Of a stretch of 64,000 nt of DNA, positions 9,701 through 18,384 are shown piece by piece; position 1 is the first letter of the stretch; the number at the start of each line of letters is the position of its first letter. Below the pieces are notes generated by a model that saw nothing but the letters and a program-made list of their open reading frames with translations, ran no database searches and had not been told where the DNA came from. The stretch comes from an uncultured Eubacteriales bacterium (GTDB lineage Bacteria; Bacillota; Clostridia; Oscillospirales; Oscillospiraceae), in assembly GCA_900545585.1 (NCBI GenBank), contig UQZR01000009.1:1-64000 (forward strand), in the 5' to 3' direction. A program made the translations under genes and the position numbers.

Positions 9701-10681
9701 CTCCGTGATCTCCCCGTTCTTCAGCACCACCGCACCGATCTCGGTGATGGCCTCCCGCCGCACCTTCAGGCCCGTGGTCTCGATGTCGAAGCACACGATC
9801 TCGTCGGCGAAATCCTGATCCTGCTCACCGTGTACGGCGATGCGGTCGTCCAGATTGTTGACAAAATAGCCCTCCACACCGTAGAGGATCTTGATCTTTC
9901 CCTTCTTGCCGGCGTCCCGGGCCTTGGGGAATGCCTGCACTGTGCCATGATCCGTGATGGCGATGGCAGGGTGTCCCCACGATGCCGCCTGCGCCACCAC
10001 CTTGCCCACATCGGTGATGGCGTCCATGGTGCTCATCTGGGTATGCAGGTGCAGCTCCACCCGCTTCTCCGGCGCGGTATCCTTCCGGCCCTGATGCTGG
10101 ATGCGCATGATGCTCACCGGCTGGAGCTGTACGTCCTTGCCGTCGAAGCTCAGCGCCAGCTTGCCCTGCACCCGCAGCCACATGCCGTCGCTGACAGCGC
10201 CGCCCAGTACCCTGGCCTCCTTCTCGTCCATATACTTCCGCACGGAGACGGAACCGTGCTCATCGGTCATGTCGAAGTTCATGCACCACTGACCTGGCCG
10301 CCGTGTCTCATAGCACTCCATACCGAACACGCGGCCCTCCACCACAGCGGAGCCCATCTTCAGGTTCAGCTCCCCCACCGGCACCACGCGGCCCTTGATC
10401 TCCTTGCCGTAGAGCAGGTCGCTGCCGCTCTTTCCGGCAGCAGCCGGCGCGCTGAACCGCAGCTGTACCCGCCGCAGGTCGTACTGCTGGGCCAGCATGT
10501 GCTCCAGCGATGTCACCGCCGCCTCCGGCACTGTTTCGCTGCTGACGGCCTGCACCTCGATGGTACGGGCCTCCCGATCCAGCGCGCCGCCGGTGACGTA
10601 GGCGTCGTGCAGCAGCAGCCGCAGCTGCCGCGGTGCCTGAAAGCTCTCAAATAATGTAAAAAACGGTAATCTTTCCGCCAT
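6731..10681 (-). CDS. polC: DNA polymerase III alpha subunit, PolC type
   Basis: PolC is the main replicative polymerase of low-GC Gram-positives. The 1316-residue protein shows, in order, an OB-fold region (about 95-205), a PHP domain starting VELHLHTQMSTMDA, an inserted DnaQ-like 3'-5' exonuclease (CFDIETTGL to HHRASDDAAMVGYML), the rest of the PHP, a zinc-finger pair (CPKC and CPVC) and the catalytic palm with PDIDLNFSG. It is somewhat shorter than the Bacillus protein at the N-terminus. It is the last gene of a long minus-strand cluster, 9 bases after ispG. Confidence 0.97.
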   Translation of the reverse strand: MAERLPFFTLFESFQAPRQLRLLLHDAYVTGGALDREARTIEVQAVSSETVPEAAVTSLEHMLAQQYDLRRVQLRFSAPAAAGKSGSDLLYGKEIKGRVVPVGELNLKMGSAVVEGRVFGMECYETRRPGQWCMNFDMTDEHGSVSVRKYMDEKEARVLGGAVSDGMWLRVQGKLALSFDGKDVQLQPVSIMRIQHQGRKDTAPEKRVELHLHTQMSTMDAITDVGKVVAQAASWGHPAIAITDHGTVQAFPKARDAGKKGKIKILYGVEGYFVNNLDDRIAVHGEQDQDFADEIVCFDIETTGLKVRREAITEIGAVVLKNGEITERFQTFVNPNRRLTPEIIGLTGITDAMLADAPQLKEALTAFLQFVNGRPLAAHNAEFDISFIREGCRKVGLEFDPTYVDSLILAQNLLPELHKYKLDIVAEHLDLPAFNHHRASDDAAMVGYMLIPFFEKMRREMGIHRLQQINGEMLKLRPEGGKSNRHPKHIIILAKNKLGLKHLYQLISASNLKYFKRVPIIPKTELAAHREGLIIGSACEAGELFRAVADGSKDWAELKRIASFYDYLEIQPICNNMFMLRKGDVQSEEELRDFNRTIVRLGQELGKPVCATGDVHFQEPEDEVYRHILLASKKFPDADAPLPIYFKTTDEMLKEFAYLGTETAHKVVIDDPRHIADCIEDIELLPPGQLFPPRLENSEQELHDMVWDKCHELYGEEPPQLIVDRLDVELKSILGKYDVVYMSAQKLVQRSLENGYLVGSRGSVGSSLVAYMSGITEVNSLPPHYRCPKCKNTEFITDGSYGCGADMPDKICPVCGEKYVKDGFDIPFETFLGYGGGKVPDIDLNFSGEYQARAHQHAIEMFGKTQVFRAGTIGTLAEKTAFGMVKKYLEERGQTASNAEMNRLTQGCVGVRRTTGQHPGGLVVVPDDMDVEDFTAVQHPADDAESDTITTHFEYHCMEDNLLKLDMLGHDDPTMIRMLEDLTGVNARAIPLDDPDTMSIFTSSRVLGFENDEILGPTGAVAIPEFNTRFTRGMLMDTQPRDFNTLVRLSGFSHGTDVWLGNARELIVSGTASVLETVGCRDDIMLYLISMGLDPKMSFKIMEAVRKGKVKKGGFQEGWEEAMRDHQVPDWYIESLAKIGYLFPKAHAVAYVMMAFRIAWFKVHRPLAFYATFFSIRAKAFDAEYCCAGLDAVKQKIKEIENNKDATDVEQNLMVTLEVCYEFYLRGFHFDTIDIYKSDATRFVVTENGLLPPFVTVHGLGESAALDTVEKRKGKTFISVEEFANTCSKLSKTHIEQLKSLGAFAGMADTSQVSLF

Positions 10682-10690
10682 TTTCTCACC

Positions 10691-11728
10691 TTACAGTTTG
10701 TCGATCTCCTGAAACAGCGCGTCCACCAGCTGCTCCTGCGGCACCTTCCGCAAAATCTTCCCCTTGGCGAACAGCAGGCCCTCGCCCTTTCCTCCGGCGA
10801 TGCCCACATCCGCGCCGGACGCCTCGCCCGGCCCGTTGACCACGCACCCCATCACCGCCACGGTGATGGGCTTGGCACAGTCCTTCAGCCGCCGCTCCAC
10901 CTCCCGCGCGATGGGGATCATATCGTACTTCGTCCGGCCACAGGTGGGACAGGAGATGAGGTCCGGGCCGCTGCGGCGGATGCCTGCCGCCTGCAAAATA
11001 CGCTTGGCGGCGATGACCTCCTCCACCGGGTCCGCTGTCAGGCTCACCCGCAGGGTGTCGCCCACGCCCATGCACAGCAGGCCGCCGATGCCGATGGCGG
11101 ATTTCAGCACGCCCATCTCCGGTGTGCCCGCCTCCGTGACGCCCAGGTGCAGCGGGTAGTCCGTCTGCTCATGGAGCATCCGATACGCTGCCATATTCAC
11201 CGGCACGCGGGAGCACTTCACGGAGATGCAGATGTCGTTGAAGCCACAGTCATTCAGCAGCCGGACATGCCCCATGGCGCTGTCCACCAGCGCCTGCGCC
11301 GTCACGCCGCCGTACTTGACCAGCAGATCTTTTTCCAGTGACCCGCCGTTGACGCCGATGCGGATGGGGATGCCCCGCTCGCGGCAGGCATCCGCCACGG
11401 CCCGCACCCGCTCTTTGGCTCCGATGTTGCCCGGATTGATGCGGATCTTGTCGATGCCGCCCTCCGCGCACAGCAGCGCCAGCTTATAGTCGAAATGGAT
11501 GTCCGCCACCAGCGGGATGTGGATGCGGGCCTTGATGGCCGGCACGGCCCGGGCCGCCTCCTCCGTGGGAACCGCCACGCGGATGATCTCGCAGCCCGCC
11601 TGCTCCAGACGCAGGATCTGCTGCACCGTGGCCTCCACGTCCTCCGTGGCGGTGTTGCACATGGACTGGATGCTCACCGGTGCGCCGCCGCCCACGGCCA
11701 CACCGCCCACCATGATCTGTCTGCTCAT
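10691..11728 (-). CDS. ispG: 4-hydroxy-3-methylbut-2-en-1-yl diphosphate synthase
   Basis: IspG carries out the penultimate MEP-pathway step, reducing MEcPP to HMBPP with a [4Fe-4S] cluster. The 345-residue product starts MSRQIMVGGVAVGGGAPVS. It contains the iron-sulfur ligands in SCPTCGRT and CVVNGPGEA. The ATG at 11728 is chosen over a much longer frame because homology starts there and because rseP ends 12 bases upstream. With dxr in the same cluster, two MEP enzymes are co-transcribed. Confidence 0.95.
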   Translation of the reverse strand: MSRQIMVGGVAVGGGAPVSIQSMCNTATEDVEATVQQILRLEQAGCEIIRVAVPTEEAARAVPAIKARIHIPLVADIHFDYKLALLCAEGGIDKIRINPGNIGAKERVRAVADACRERGIPIRIGVNGGSLEKDLLVKYGGVTAQALVDSAMGHVRLLNDCGFNDICISVKCSRVPVNMAAYRMLHEQTDYPLHLGVTEAGTPEMGVLKSAIGIGGLLCMGVGDTLRVSLTADPVEEVIAAKRILQAAGIRRSGPDLISCPTCGRTKYDMIPIAREVERRLKDCAKPITVAVMGCVVNGPGEASGADVGIAGGKGEGLLFAKGKILRKVPQEQLVDALFQEIDKL

Positions 11729-11739
11729 TGTATCCCCTC

Positions 11740-12801
11740 TCAGTGTATCAGCTTCCACACATCGCTGAACGTGATGACCGCCATCAGCGCCAGCAGCAGG
11801 ATCAATCCCGCAAAGTGGATGTAGTTCTCGTATTTCGCCGGTATTTGCTTTTTGAACAGCTGCATGCTGACGGCGTTGATGACCAGAAAGAAGATCTTGC
11901 CGCCATCCAGCGCCGGCAGGGGCAGCAGGTTCATCACCGCCAGGTTCACGGCGATCAGCGCCGCCAGATAGGCGATGTTCTCCACCGCCGCCCGGGTGGT
12001 GGCCGCCTGTTCGCCCACCTGGGTCATGGTGGACACGATGCCCACCGGCCCGCTGAGATCCTTTACCCCCGCCTGACCGGTCACCAGCATCTGTAAGCTC
12101 AGCCGCACCAGTCGCGCAAAGTCCATGGCGTTGTTCCACGAATAGGACAGCTTCCTGCCCAGCGTGGCCTCCTCCGCCCCGAAGTACAAACCGTAGCCCG
12201 TGTAGGCCTTGCCGTTCTGGTCGGTGTACTCCCGCCGCTCCATGGTGAAATCGCGGAGGGTGATGACCTCCCCGTTCCGCTCTATCTGCAAGTCGAAGGC
12301 GCCTGTCTTGTTCAGCCCCATCAGCAGGCTGATGTCGCTGTATACGTACACCTTCTCGCCGTCAATGCGCAGCAGCCGGTCGCCCTCCTGCAAGCCGTCA
12401 GCGCTCTCCAGCGGGCAGCCGTCGGCAAAGCCCGCCACCACCGGCACGTAGAACGCCTGGGCATCGGCGTACAGTACCAGGATAATGAGCAGTCCCGCAA
12501 TGAAGTTCATGGCCGCGCCTGCCGCGAAGATCAGCAGCTTGGCCCAGAAGCCCTGATTGTTCAGGGCTGTCGGATCATCGGAATCCTCCTCTTCGCCTTC
12601 CATGGCACAGAAACCGCCCACCGGAAACAGCCGCAGGGAGTACTGCGTCTCCCCCTTCTGCTTCTTCCACAGGGCGGGCCCCATGCCGATGGAAAACTCG
12701 TTGACCCGCACGCCGCAGGCCTTGGCCGCCATGAAATGCCCCAGCTCGTGGACGGCGATGAGCACGCCGAACACCAGTATGGCCGCTAAGATATATACCA
12801 T
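11740..12801 (-). CDS. rseP: Site-2 intramembrane metalloprotease RseP
   Basis: This membrane zinc protease cleaves substrates inside the bilayer, for example anti-sigma factors or signal-peptide remnants. The 353-residue protein has HELGH at residues 18-22 in the first membrane segment, a PDZ domain around residues 115-190 and the second active-site motif NLLPLPALDGG near residue 300, followed by the last TM helices. The ATG at 12801 has AAAGGAG at 8 bases; the GTG two codons earlier is too close to that site. It lies between dxr and ispG, a common arrangement. Confidence 0.93.
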   Translation of the reverse strand: MVYILAAILVFGVLIAVHELGHFMAAKACGVRVNEFSIGMGPALWKKQKGETQYSLRLFPVGGFCAMEGEEEDSDDPTALNNQGFWAKLLIFAAGAAMNFIAGLLIILVLYADAQAFYVPVVAGFADGCPLESADGLQEGDRLLRIDGEKVYVYSDISLLMGLNKTGAFDLQIERNGEVITLRDFTMERREYTDQNGKAYTGYGLYFGAEEATLGRKLSYSWNNAMDFARLVRLSLQMLVTGQAGVKDLSGPVGIVSTMTQVGEQAATTRAAVENIAYLAALIAVNLAVMNLLPLPALDGGKIFFLVINAVSMQLFKKQIPAKYENYIHFAGLILLLALMAVITFSDVWKLIH

Positions 12802-12831
12802 TCCCACAACTCCTTTATGGCGCTGTGCGCC

Positions 12832-13968
12832 TTACAGCACGGCCTGACGGGCCATTCTGTCTGCCTCCAGTATATCCGCAAGGCTCGGCCGATATATCAG
12901 GGACACCTTGGACAGTGCCTTCTCCACCAGCCGCGGGATGTCGTTGAATCCGATCTCGCCCTGCAAAAACCGCTGCACCGCCGCCTCGTTGGCGCCGTTC
13001 ATCACGGCGCAGGCCGTGCCGCCCGCCGCCGCGCACTGCCGCGCGATGCGCAGGCAGGGGAACGCCTCCATGTCCGGTGCGCTGAACGTCAGTGCGCCGC
13101 AGGACAGCAGATCCAGCCGCCTGTCCGGTGTCTCCGCCCGATAGGGATACGTCATGGCGTACCGGATGGGCAGCTTCATATCCGGCGTACCCAGCTGGGC
13201 CAGCATGGCCCCGTCGTGGAACTCCACCAGCGAGTGGACGATGCTCTGGCGGTGGATCACCGCCTCCACCTGCTCCACCGGCAGGTCGTACAGCCGCATG
13301 GCCTCGATGATCTCCAGTCCCTTGTTCATCAGGGTAGCCGAGTCAATGGTGATTTTTGCCCCCATGGTCCAGTTGGGGTGCTTCAGGGCGTCCGCCGCCG
13401 TCACATACTCCAGCTCATCGAAGCTCCGGCCGAAAAACGGCCCGCCGGAGCAGGTCAGCAGCAGCCGCCGCACCTCGCCGCGGTCGCGGCAGCCCTGTAA
13501 ACACTGGAAGATGGCGCTGTGTTCCGAGTCCACCGGCACGATCTCCGCCCCCGTCTCACGGGCCGCAGACATCACCAGCTCACCGGCGCACACCAGCGTC
13601 TCCTTGTTGGCCAGGGCGATGCGCTTTTTCTCCATGATGGCCGCCAGCGTCGGCGCCAGTCCCACGCTGCCCATCACCGCCGTCACCACCGTGTCCGCCT
13701 CCGGCAGCGTGGCCGCGGCGGTAAGGCCCTCCGGCCCCTCCATCACCTCGATGCCGGTGCCCCGCAGGCGTTCCCGCAGCTCCTTGGCCGCCGCAGGGTC
13801 ATACAGCACGGCAAGGCGCGGCCTGAACTGCCGCGCCTGCTGCTCCAGCAGGTCCACCTGCCGGTTGGCGGTCAGCGCCGCCACGGAAAGTCCCAGCTCC
13901 TGCGCCACGGCCAGCGTCTGCCGTCCGATAGACCCCGTGGCGCCCAGCAGGGATATGGTTTTCGTCAT
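12832..13968 (-). CDS. dxr: 1-deoxy-D-xylulose 5-phosphate reductoisomerase
   Basis: Dxr converts DXP to MEP with NADPH, the committed MEP-pathway step. The 378-residue product starts MTKTISLLGATGSIGRQTL, giving the Rossmann glycine motif. It contains the metal and substrate motifs PVDSEHSAIFQCL and LTCSGGPFFGRS. The ATG at 13968 has GAGGA at seven bases, which decides against a longer frame starting at 13995. It overlaps no gene and sits between cdsA and rseP. Confidence 0.95.
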   Translation of the reverse strand: MTKTISLLGATGSIGRQTLAVAQELGLSVAALTANRQVDLLEQQARQFRPRLAVLYDPAAAKELRERLRGTGIEVMEGPEGLTAAATLPEADTVVTAVMGSVGLAPTLAAIMEKKRIALANKETLVCAGELVMSAARETGAEIVPVDSEHSAIFQCLQGCRDRGEVRRLLLTCSGGPFFGRSFDELEYVTAADALKHPNWTMGAKITIDSATLMNKGLEIIEAMRLYDLPVEQVEAVIHRQSIVHSLVEFHDGAMLAQLGTPDMKLPIRYAMTYPYRAETPDRRLDLLSCGALTFSAPDMEAFPCLRIARQCAAAGGTACAVMNGANEAAVQRFLQGEIGFNDIPRLVEKALSKVSLIYRPSLADILEADRMARQAVL

Positions 13969-13991
13969 AGATATATCCTCAATGTACTTTC

Positions 13992-14834
13992 TCAATACAG
14001 CGCCACCGCGTTCACGATCATCCAGATCACCGGCGCGGCAAAGATCACGCTGTCAAACCGGTCCAGTACGCCGCCGTGCCCCGGCAGCAGCCGTCCGTAG
14101 TCCTTGATGCCGTACTGCCGCTTGACGCAGGAGAAGCTGAGATCGCCCAGCTGCCCCAGCACCGCGCCCACCAGACCCAGCAGCACGCACCAGCCGATGT
14201 GCAGCGGCACCTCCGTGCATAGGAAGAAGATGATGCGGTACAGCACCATGCCCGCCATGCCGCCCACAAGGCCGCTGACCGCGCCCTCGCGGGTCTTTTT
14301 GGGACTCACCACCGGCGCCAGCTTCGTCTTGCCGAACAGCATGCCGCCGAACAGGGCCATGGTGTCGCTCATGAACGCCGCCACCAGCGGGATCAGCACC
14401 AGCCCCGCGCCGTGCTCCAGCATCCGCAGCCGCAGCAGGCAGCTGAGAGCCAGCGGGATGGCCGCGCCGGCCACCAGGATGGCGCACAGCACCGTGAAAT
14501 CCATCTCCTCTTTTTTGCCGTACTCCAGCACCATGCACAGAAACACCACCACCACCAGCGCCGCCACCAGCCAGGGCATCAGCCCCGCCGCTGCCGTACC
14601 GGCGAAGCGCTCATGACTGAAATACACGTTGGCCACCACGAACACCGCCAGCGTGGCCGCAAGGCCCCACCAGCGCCGTGTCTTTTCCGGCGGCAGCACC
14701 GCCGCCAACAGCTCATGGCTGGCGATGATGCACAGTCCCATGAGCAGGGCCAGCGTAGCCCAGTCCGGCGCGGCGCACAGCACGGCCAGCAGGGCCGGTA
14801 CTCCCACCACAGCCACCAAAATTCTCTGTTTCAT
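13992..14834 (-). CDS. cdsA: Phosphatidate cytidylyltransferase
   Basis: CdsA makes CDP-diacylglycerol from CTP and phosphatidate. The 280-residue integral membrane protein has about eight hydrophobic segments. Its C-terminal signature spans SPKKTREGAVSGLVGG, LGQLGDLSFSCVKRQYGIKDYG and LPGHGGVLDRFDS, with the metal-binding acidic residues. Ten bases separate it from uppS upstream, consistent with co-transcription. Confidence 0.94.
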   Translation of the reverse strand: MKQRILVAVVGVPALLAVLCAAPDWATLALLMGLCIIASHELLAAVLPPEKTRRWWGLAATLAVFVVANVYFSHERFAGTAAAGLMPWLVAALVVVVFLCMVLEYGKKEEMDFTVLCAILVAGAAIPLALSCLLRLRMLEHGAGLVLIPLVAAFMSDTMALFGGMLFGKTKLAPVVSPKKTREGAVSGLVGGMAGMVLYRIIFFLCTEVPLHIGWCVLLGLVGAVLGQLGDLSFSCVKRQYGIKDYGRLLPGHGGVLDRFDSVIFAAPVIWMIVNAVALY

Positions 14835-14844
14835 GGATATCTCC

Positions 14845-15576
14845 TCACTTCACGCCGCCGAATCGGCGGTCCCGCTTCTGATATGCGATGATGGCCTTGT
14901 CCAGCTCTGCGCGGGTGAAGTCAGGCCACAGGGTATCGCAGAAATAAAACTCGCTGTACGCGCACTGCCACAGCAGGAAATTGCTGAGCCGCAGCTCGCC
15001 GCTGGGCCGGATGATAAGCTCCGGGTCAGGGATGCCGGCGGAGTACAGGTACTTCCCGAAGTTCTCCTCCGTCCAGTCCTCCCCCGCCTCGGCGCACCGC
15101 TGGGCGGCCCGCAGGATCTCGGCCCGTCCGCCGTAGTTCAGGCAGATGTTTGCCTGGAACCCGTCGTAGTGCCCGCTGATCTCCCGCGTCTCCTCCGCCA
15201 GCTCCTGCAATTCCGGCGCGATGGCGGACAGATCCCCGAAGAATTTCAGCCGGATGTTGTCCCGCTCCATGGTGTCCACGGCCTCCAGCAGGTATTGCTT
15301 CAAAAGGCCCATGATGGCGCTGACCTCCTCGGCCGGCCGCTTCCAGTTCTCCGTGGAGAACGCATACACCGTCAGATATGCCACGCCCAGCTCTCTGCAG
15401 TAGGTGGCAATATCGCGGAACACCTCGGCCCCCGCCTTATGTCCGGCAGTACGCGGCAGCGAACGCTGCTTCGCCCAACGACCGTTGCCGTCCATAATAA
15501 TAGCGATATGGCGGGGAAGGCGGTTTTTGTCCACCTCCCCCGCCGTATGGGGCATTTTCTTACAGAACAGATCCAT
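14845..15576 (-). CDS. uppS: Undecaprenyl diphosphate synthase (isoprenyl transferase)
   Basis: UppS extends farnesyl diphosphate to the C55 carrier lipid of cell-wall synthesis. The 243-residue protein has the cis-prenyltransferase signature HIAIIMDGNGRWAKQR with the catalytic Asp, the YAFSTENWKRP motif, and the C-terminal RPSGELRLSNFLLWQ and FCDTLWPDF. Its ATG overlaps the frr stop codon, implying translational coupling. Confidence 0.96.
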   Translation of the reverse strand: MDLFCKKMPHTAGEVDKNRLPRHIAIIMDGNGRWAKQRSLPRTAGHKAGAEVFRDIATYCRELGVAYLTVYAFSTENWKRPAEEVSAIMGLLKQYLLEAVDTMERDNIRLKFFGDLSAIAPELQELAEETREISGHYDGFQANICLNYGGRAEILRAAQRCAEAGEDWTEENFGKYLYSAGIPDPELIIRPSGELRLSNFLLWQCAYSEFYFCDTLWPDFTRAELDKAIIAYQKRDRRFGGVK

Positions 15577-16133
15577 CAGACGGACATCAGTTCCTTTTCC
15601 TTGTTATCCAGCAGCTTATCCAGTTCCTTGCAGCTGTCGTCGGTCAGCTTCTGCAGGTCCTTCTCCACGATCTTCATCTCGTCCTCTGTGATCTCGGAGG
15701 CCTTCTGCTGCTTCTTGAAGTTCTCCAGAGCATCGCGGCGAATGTTGCGCACCGCCACCTTGCCCGCCTCAGTGTACTTGTGGATCTGCTTCACCAGATC
15801 CTTACGGCGCTCCTCCGTCAGCTGGGGAAAGGCCAGACGGATGCACTTGCCGTCGTTCTGGGGATTGATGCCCAGGTCAGACTCCTGGATGGCCTTCTCG
15901 ATGCCCTTCAGGGCGGAAGCGTCCCAGGGGGTGATGACCAGCGTGCGGGGGTCGGGAGAACCCACAGACGCGATCTGCTGAATGGGCGTGGGCGTGCCGT
16001 AATAATCCACACTGATGCGATTCAGCACGGAGGCGTTGGCGCGTCCGGCACGCACGGTGTCGAAATCGCTGATGACTGCCTCGATGCTCTTTTTCATTTT
16101 GTCCTCGTAGACCTTATACTCGTCCTTCAACAT
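15576..16133 (-). CDS. frr: Ribosome recycling factor
   Basis: RRF splits post-termination ribosomes together with EF-G. The 185-residue product contains VRAGRANASVLNRISVDYYG, TPIQQIASV and the C-terminal DDSCKELDKLLDNKEKELMSV helix. The length is the family norm. It lies 3 bases downstream of pyrH and overlaps uppS. Confidence 0.97.
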   Translation of the reverse strand: MLKDEYKVYEDKMKKSIEAVISDFDTVRAGRANASVLNRISVDYYGTPTPIQQIASVGSPDPRTLVITPWDASALKGIEKAIQESDLGINPQNDGKCIRLAFPQLTEERRKDLVKQIHKYTEAGKVAVRNIRRDALENFKKQQKASEITEDEMKIVEKDLQKLTDDSCKELDKLLDNKEKELMSV

Positions 16134-16136
16134 AAG

Positions 16137-16856
16137 TTAAGCCTCCTTCACGATCGTTCCGATTTTTTCGCCGCGCAGGGCGCGGATGATATTCTGGGGA
16201 TCCTTCAGAGCAAACACCAGCACGGGGATATGGTTGTCCATGGACAGGCTGGTGGCGGTGGAATCCATCACGGCCAGATGCCGTTTCAGCACCTCGTCAT
16301 AGGTGATGGAGTCGAATTTCACGGCCGATGCGTTCTTGGCCGGATCGCTGTCGTACACACCGTCGATATTCTTGGCCAGCAGGATGATGTCGGCCTCGAT
16401 CTCCGCCGCCCGCAGCACCGCCGCAGTGTCGGTGGAGAAGAACGGGCAGCCGATGCCGCAGCCGAAAATGACCACGCGGCCCTTCTCCAGATGCCGGATG
16501 GCCCGGGCCCGAATATACGGCTCCGCCACGGCGCGGATCTCCAGTGCCGTCTGCACCCGCACGTCCACGCCCTTCTGCTCCAGCACATCGGCCATGGCCA
16601 TGCAGTTCATGGCAGTGGCCAGCATGCCCATATGGTCGGCGCGGGTCCGCTCAATGTGGCCCTCGCCGTCCTTCACGCCGCGCCAGAAGTTGCCGCCGCC
16701 GATGACGACACCTACCTGCACGCCCATGTCCACACACTCTCGGATGACCTCGGCCACACGGCCCATCACCTGAAAGTCCAGTCCGAAATGCTTGTCGCCT
16801 GCCAGCGCCTCGCCGCTGATTTTAATAAGTACCCGCTTGTATTTTGGCTGGTCCAT
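16137..16856 (-). CDS. pyrH: UMP kinase
   Basis: PyrH phosphorylates UMP to UDP as an allosteric hexamer. The 239-residue product has KRVLIKISGEALAG at the N-terminus, GVVIGGGNFWRG, and DSTATSLSMDNHIPVLVF near the C-terminus. ATG 16856 has GGGAGG seven bases upstream; a TTG one codon earlier is possible. It heads the pyrH-frr-uppS-cdsA-dxr-rseP-ispG-polC run, in which the genes are separated by overlaps or short gaps of roughly 3-30 bases. Confidence 0.96.
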   Translation of the reverse strand: MDQPKYKRVLIKISGEALAGDKHFGLDFQVMGRVAEVIRECVDMGVQVGVVIGGGNFWRGVKDGEGHIERTRADHMGMLATAMNCMAMADVLEQKGVDVRVQTALEIRAVAEPYIRARAIRHLEKGRVVIFGCGIGCPFFSTDTAAVLRAAEIEADIILLAKNIDGVYDSDPAKNASAVKFDSITYDEVLKRHLAVMDSTATSLSMDNHIPVLVFALKDPQNIIRALRGEKIGTIVKEA

Positions 16857-16976
16857 CAAATTGCCTCCCGTTTTTTACTCCCTGCCGCCGGTCAGCAGGG
16901 CGAACTTCCCCTTGTTGACCGATGGTGGTATTTTACCTTATTTCTCCGGTTTTGCATAGGGGGTAAAAGAAAAAAT

Positions 16977-17004
16977 TTGTTTTTTCCCGCAGCCGGTGTA
17001 TAAT
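16977..17004 (+). promoter_or_regulatory. Promoter of the MBL-fold hydrolase gene
   Basis: TTGTTT (16977-16982) and TATAAT (16999-17004) are 16 bases apart, upstream of GGAGGA at 17021-17026. Confidence 0.6.
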
Positions 17005-17034
17005 GTGAAAAACACCTGCGGGAGGAATGCATTT

Positions 17035-17946
17035 ATGGATATGCAGCACGTATTGGGCCGCACCTGGGCGGCGGAGGGCGCTACCGCCCTGCTGCCCCTG
17101 TATTTTCTGTCGGAGAAGGACGTGATCCTCATTGACACCGGCTACGCCAAGCTGGACCGCTCCGGTCTGACCCATCTCATCGATGACAATGGCCTGCGCC
17201 TGCGGGGCATCATCTGTTCTCACGCCCACTTTGACCACACCGGCAACGTCCGCTATCTCCAGCAGCGGTACGGCTGCCCCGCCGCCATCCAGCTCATCGA
17301 GGCCGGCATCTCCGTGAACCCCGACAGCTATCGGGCCAACTATGTGGCACTGACCTACGGCAAGAGCCGCCAACTGTTTCTGGAGGAATGCTTCACTGCC
17401 GATATCGTCATCGGGGCGGAGGACGACCATCTGGACCTGTGCGGCGCCCGCTTCGGCATCTTACAGCTCCCCGGCCACTCCGCCGGCCACATCGGCGTGG
17501 TGACGCCGGACGGCGCCGCCTACGTGGGCGACTGTCTCATCGACCACGACGAGATCGCCGCCGCCAAGCTGCCCACCAGCATGTTCATCGCCCGGGATCT
17601 GGAGAGCAAGGAGTACCTCCGCCAGCTGGACGCCCCCGCCTATATCGTGGCCCACAAGCAGGTGCTGACGGACCGTGCCGCCTTCGACGCGCTGATCGAT
17701 GAGAACATCGCCTTCATCCACGCCAAGGAGCAGGAGCTGCTGGCCGATCTCACCGATGGCATGACGTTCCCCGAGTGGATCGCCGCCTTCTGCCGCCGTG
17801 AGAACATCCGCACCCACAACGAGCTGAAGTTCAGCGTGGTGGAGCGTAACTTCTCCAACTTTGTGGCGTGGCTGACGGATTCCGGCCGCGTCACCGTCCA
17901 GCGGGAGTTTTGTGCCAAGCGCTATTATCACGCAGAAAGTCTGTAA
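17035..17946 (+). CDS. MBL-fold metallo-hydrolase
   Basis: A 303-residue metallo-beta-lactamase-fold hydrolase with the zinc motif SHAHFDHTGN, further ligands in PGHSAGHIGVV and GDCLIDHDE, and the late His in YIVAHKQVL. The substrate cannot be told from sequence. ATG 17035 has GGAGGA eight bases upstream and was preferred to an upstream start that lacks one. It is transcribed alone, away from pyrH, and ends at a strong hairpin. A distant second family member lies at 32620-33498. Confidence 0.85.
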   Translation: MDMQHVLGRTWAAEGATALLPLYFLSEKDVILIDTGYAKLDRSGLTHLIDDNGLRLRGIICSHAHFDHTGNVRYLQQRYGCPAAIQLIEAGISVNPDSYRANYVALTYGKSRQLFLEECFTADIVIGAEDDHLDLCGARFGILQLPGHSAGHIGVVTPDGAAYVGDCLIDHDEIAAAKLPTSMFIARDLESKEYLRQLDAPAYIVAHKQVLTDRAAFDALIDENIAFIHAKEQELLADLTDGMTFPEWIAAFCRRENIRTHNELKFSVVERNFSNFVAWLTDSGRVTVQREFCAKRYYHAESL

Positions 17947-17971
17947 AGAACTATCACTTTACATAGACTGC

Positions 17972-18009
17972 AAAGACAGGGTATGCCGTTCCGGCACGCC
18001 CTGTCTTTT
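17972..18009. terminator. Hairpin terminator between MBL hydrolase and rsfS
   Basis: AAAGACAGGG and CCCTGTCTTT flank an inner ATGCC/GGCAC-type stem and are followed by T residues. It serves both converging genes. Confidence 0.8.
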
Positions 18010-18015
18010 GTCATC

Positions 18016-18384
18016 TCACTCGTGGTCGTCGGTAACGCCTCTCAGGTCCAGGGGCTTGCCGTCCCGCCACAGGCGCTCCAACCCGTAAAATTCCCGGGCC
18101 TCGTGGTTGAAAACGTGGACGGCGATGCAGCCGTAATCCAGCAGCACCCACGTGCCGCCGCGGTAGCCCTCGCGGTGCAGCGGATCCTCCCCCGCTTCCT
18201 CATGTAGCACCTTCTCCACGTTGTCCACCAGCGCATTGATCTGGGTGTTGGACGAGCCGGTAGCCAGCACAAAATAGTCGGCCAGTGTGGTCAGGTCGGC
18301 GATCTCCAGCGCCTGGATCTCTTTTCCCTTCTTATCGGACAGCGCACGCGCCGCCAGCAGTGCCAGTTCCTTGGGTGTTTTCAT
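18016..18384 (-). CDS. rsfS: Ribosomal silencing factor RsfS
   Basis: RsfS binds ribosomal protein L14 and blocks subunit joining in poor conditions. The 122-residue protein contains IADLTTLADYFVLATGSSNTQINALVD and GTWVLLDYGCIAVHVFNHEAREFYGLERLW, the family core. The ATG at 18384 overlaps the stop of nadD-yqeK by ATGA, so the frame extending further upstream is not the gene. It closes the smc-to-rsfS cluster. Confidence 0.95.
   Translation of the reverse strand: MKTPKELALLAARALSDKKGKEIQALEIADLTTLADYFVLATGSSNTQINALVDNVEKVLHEEAGEDPLHREGYRGGTWVLLDYGCIAVHVFNHEAREFYGLERLWRDGKPLDLRGVTDDHE

Noticed and set aside
3837..10654. Very long plus-strand open frames (838 and 1414 codons) opposite leuS and polC
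   Set aside because: They are antisense to genes with clear catalytic motifs; their His/Leu/Val/Gly-rich composition is the mirror of GC-biased codons. They have no recognisable domain.
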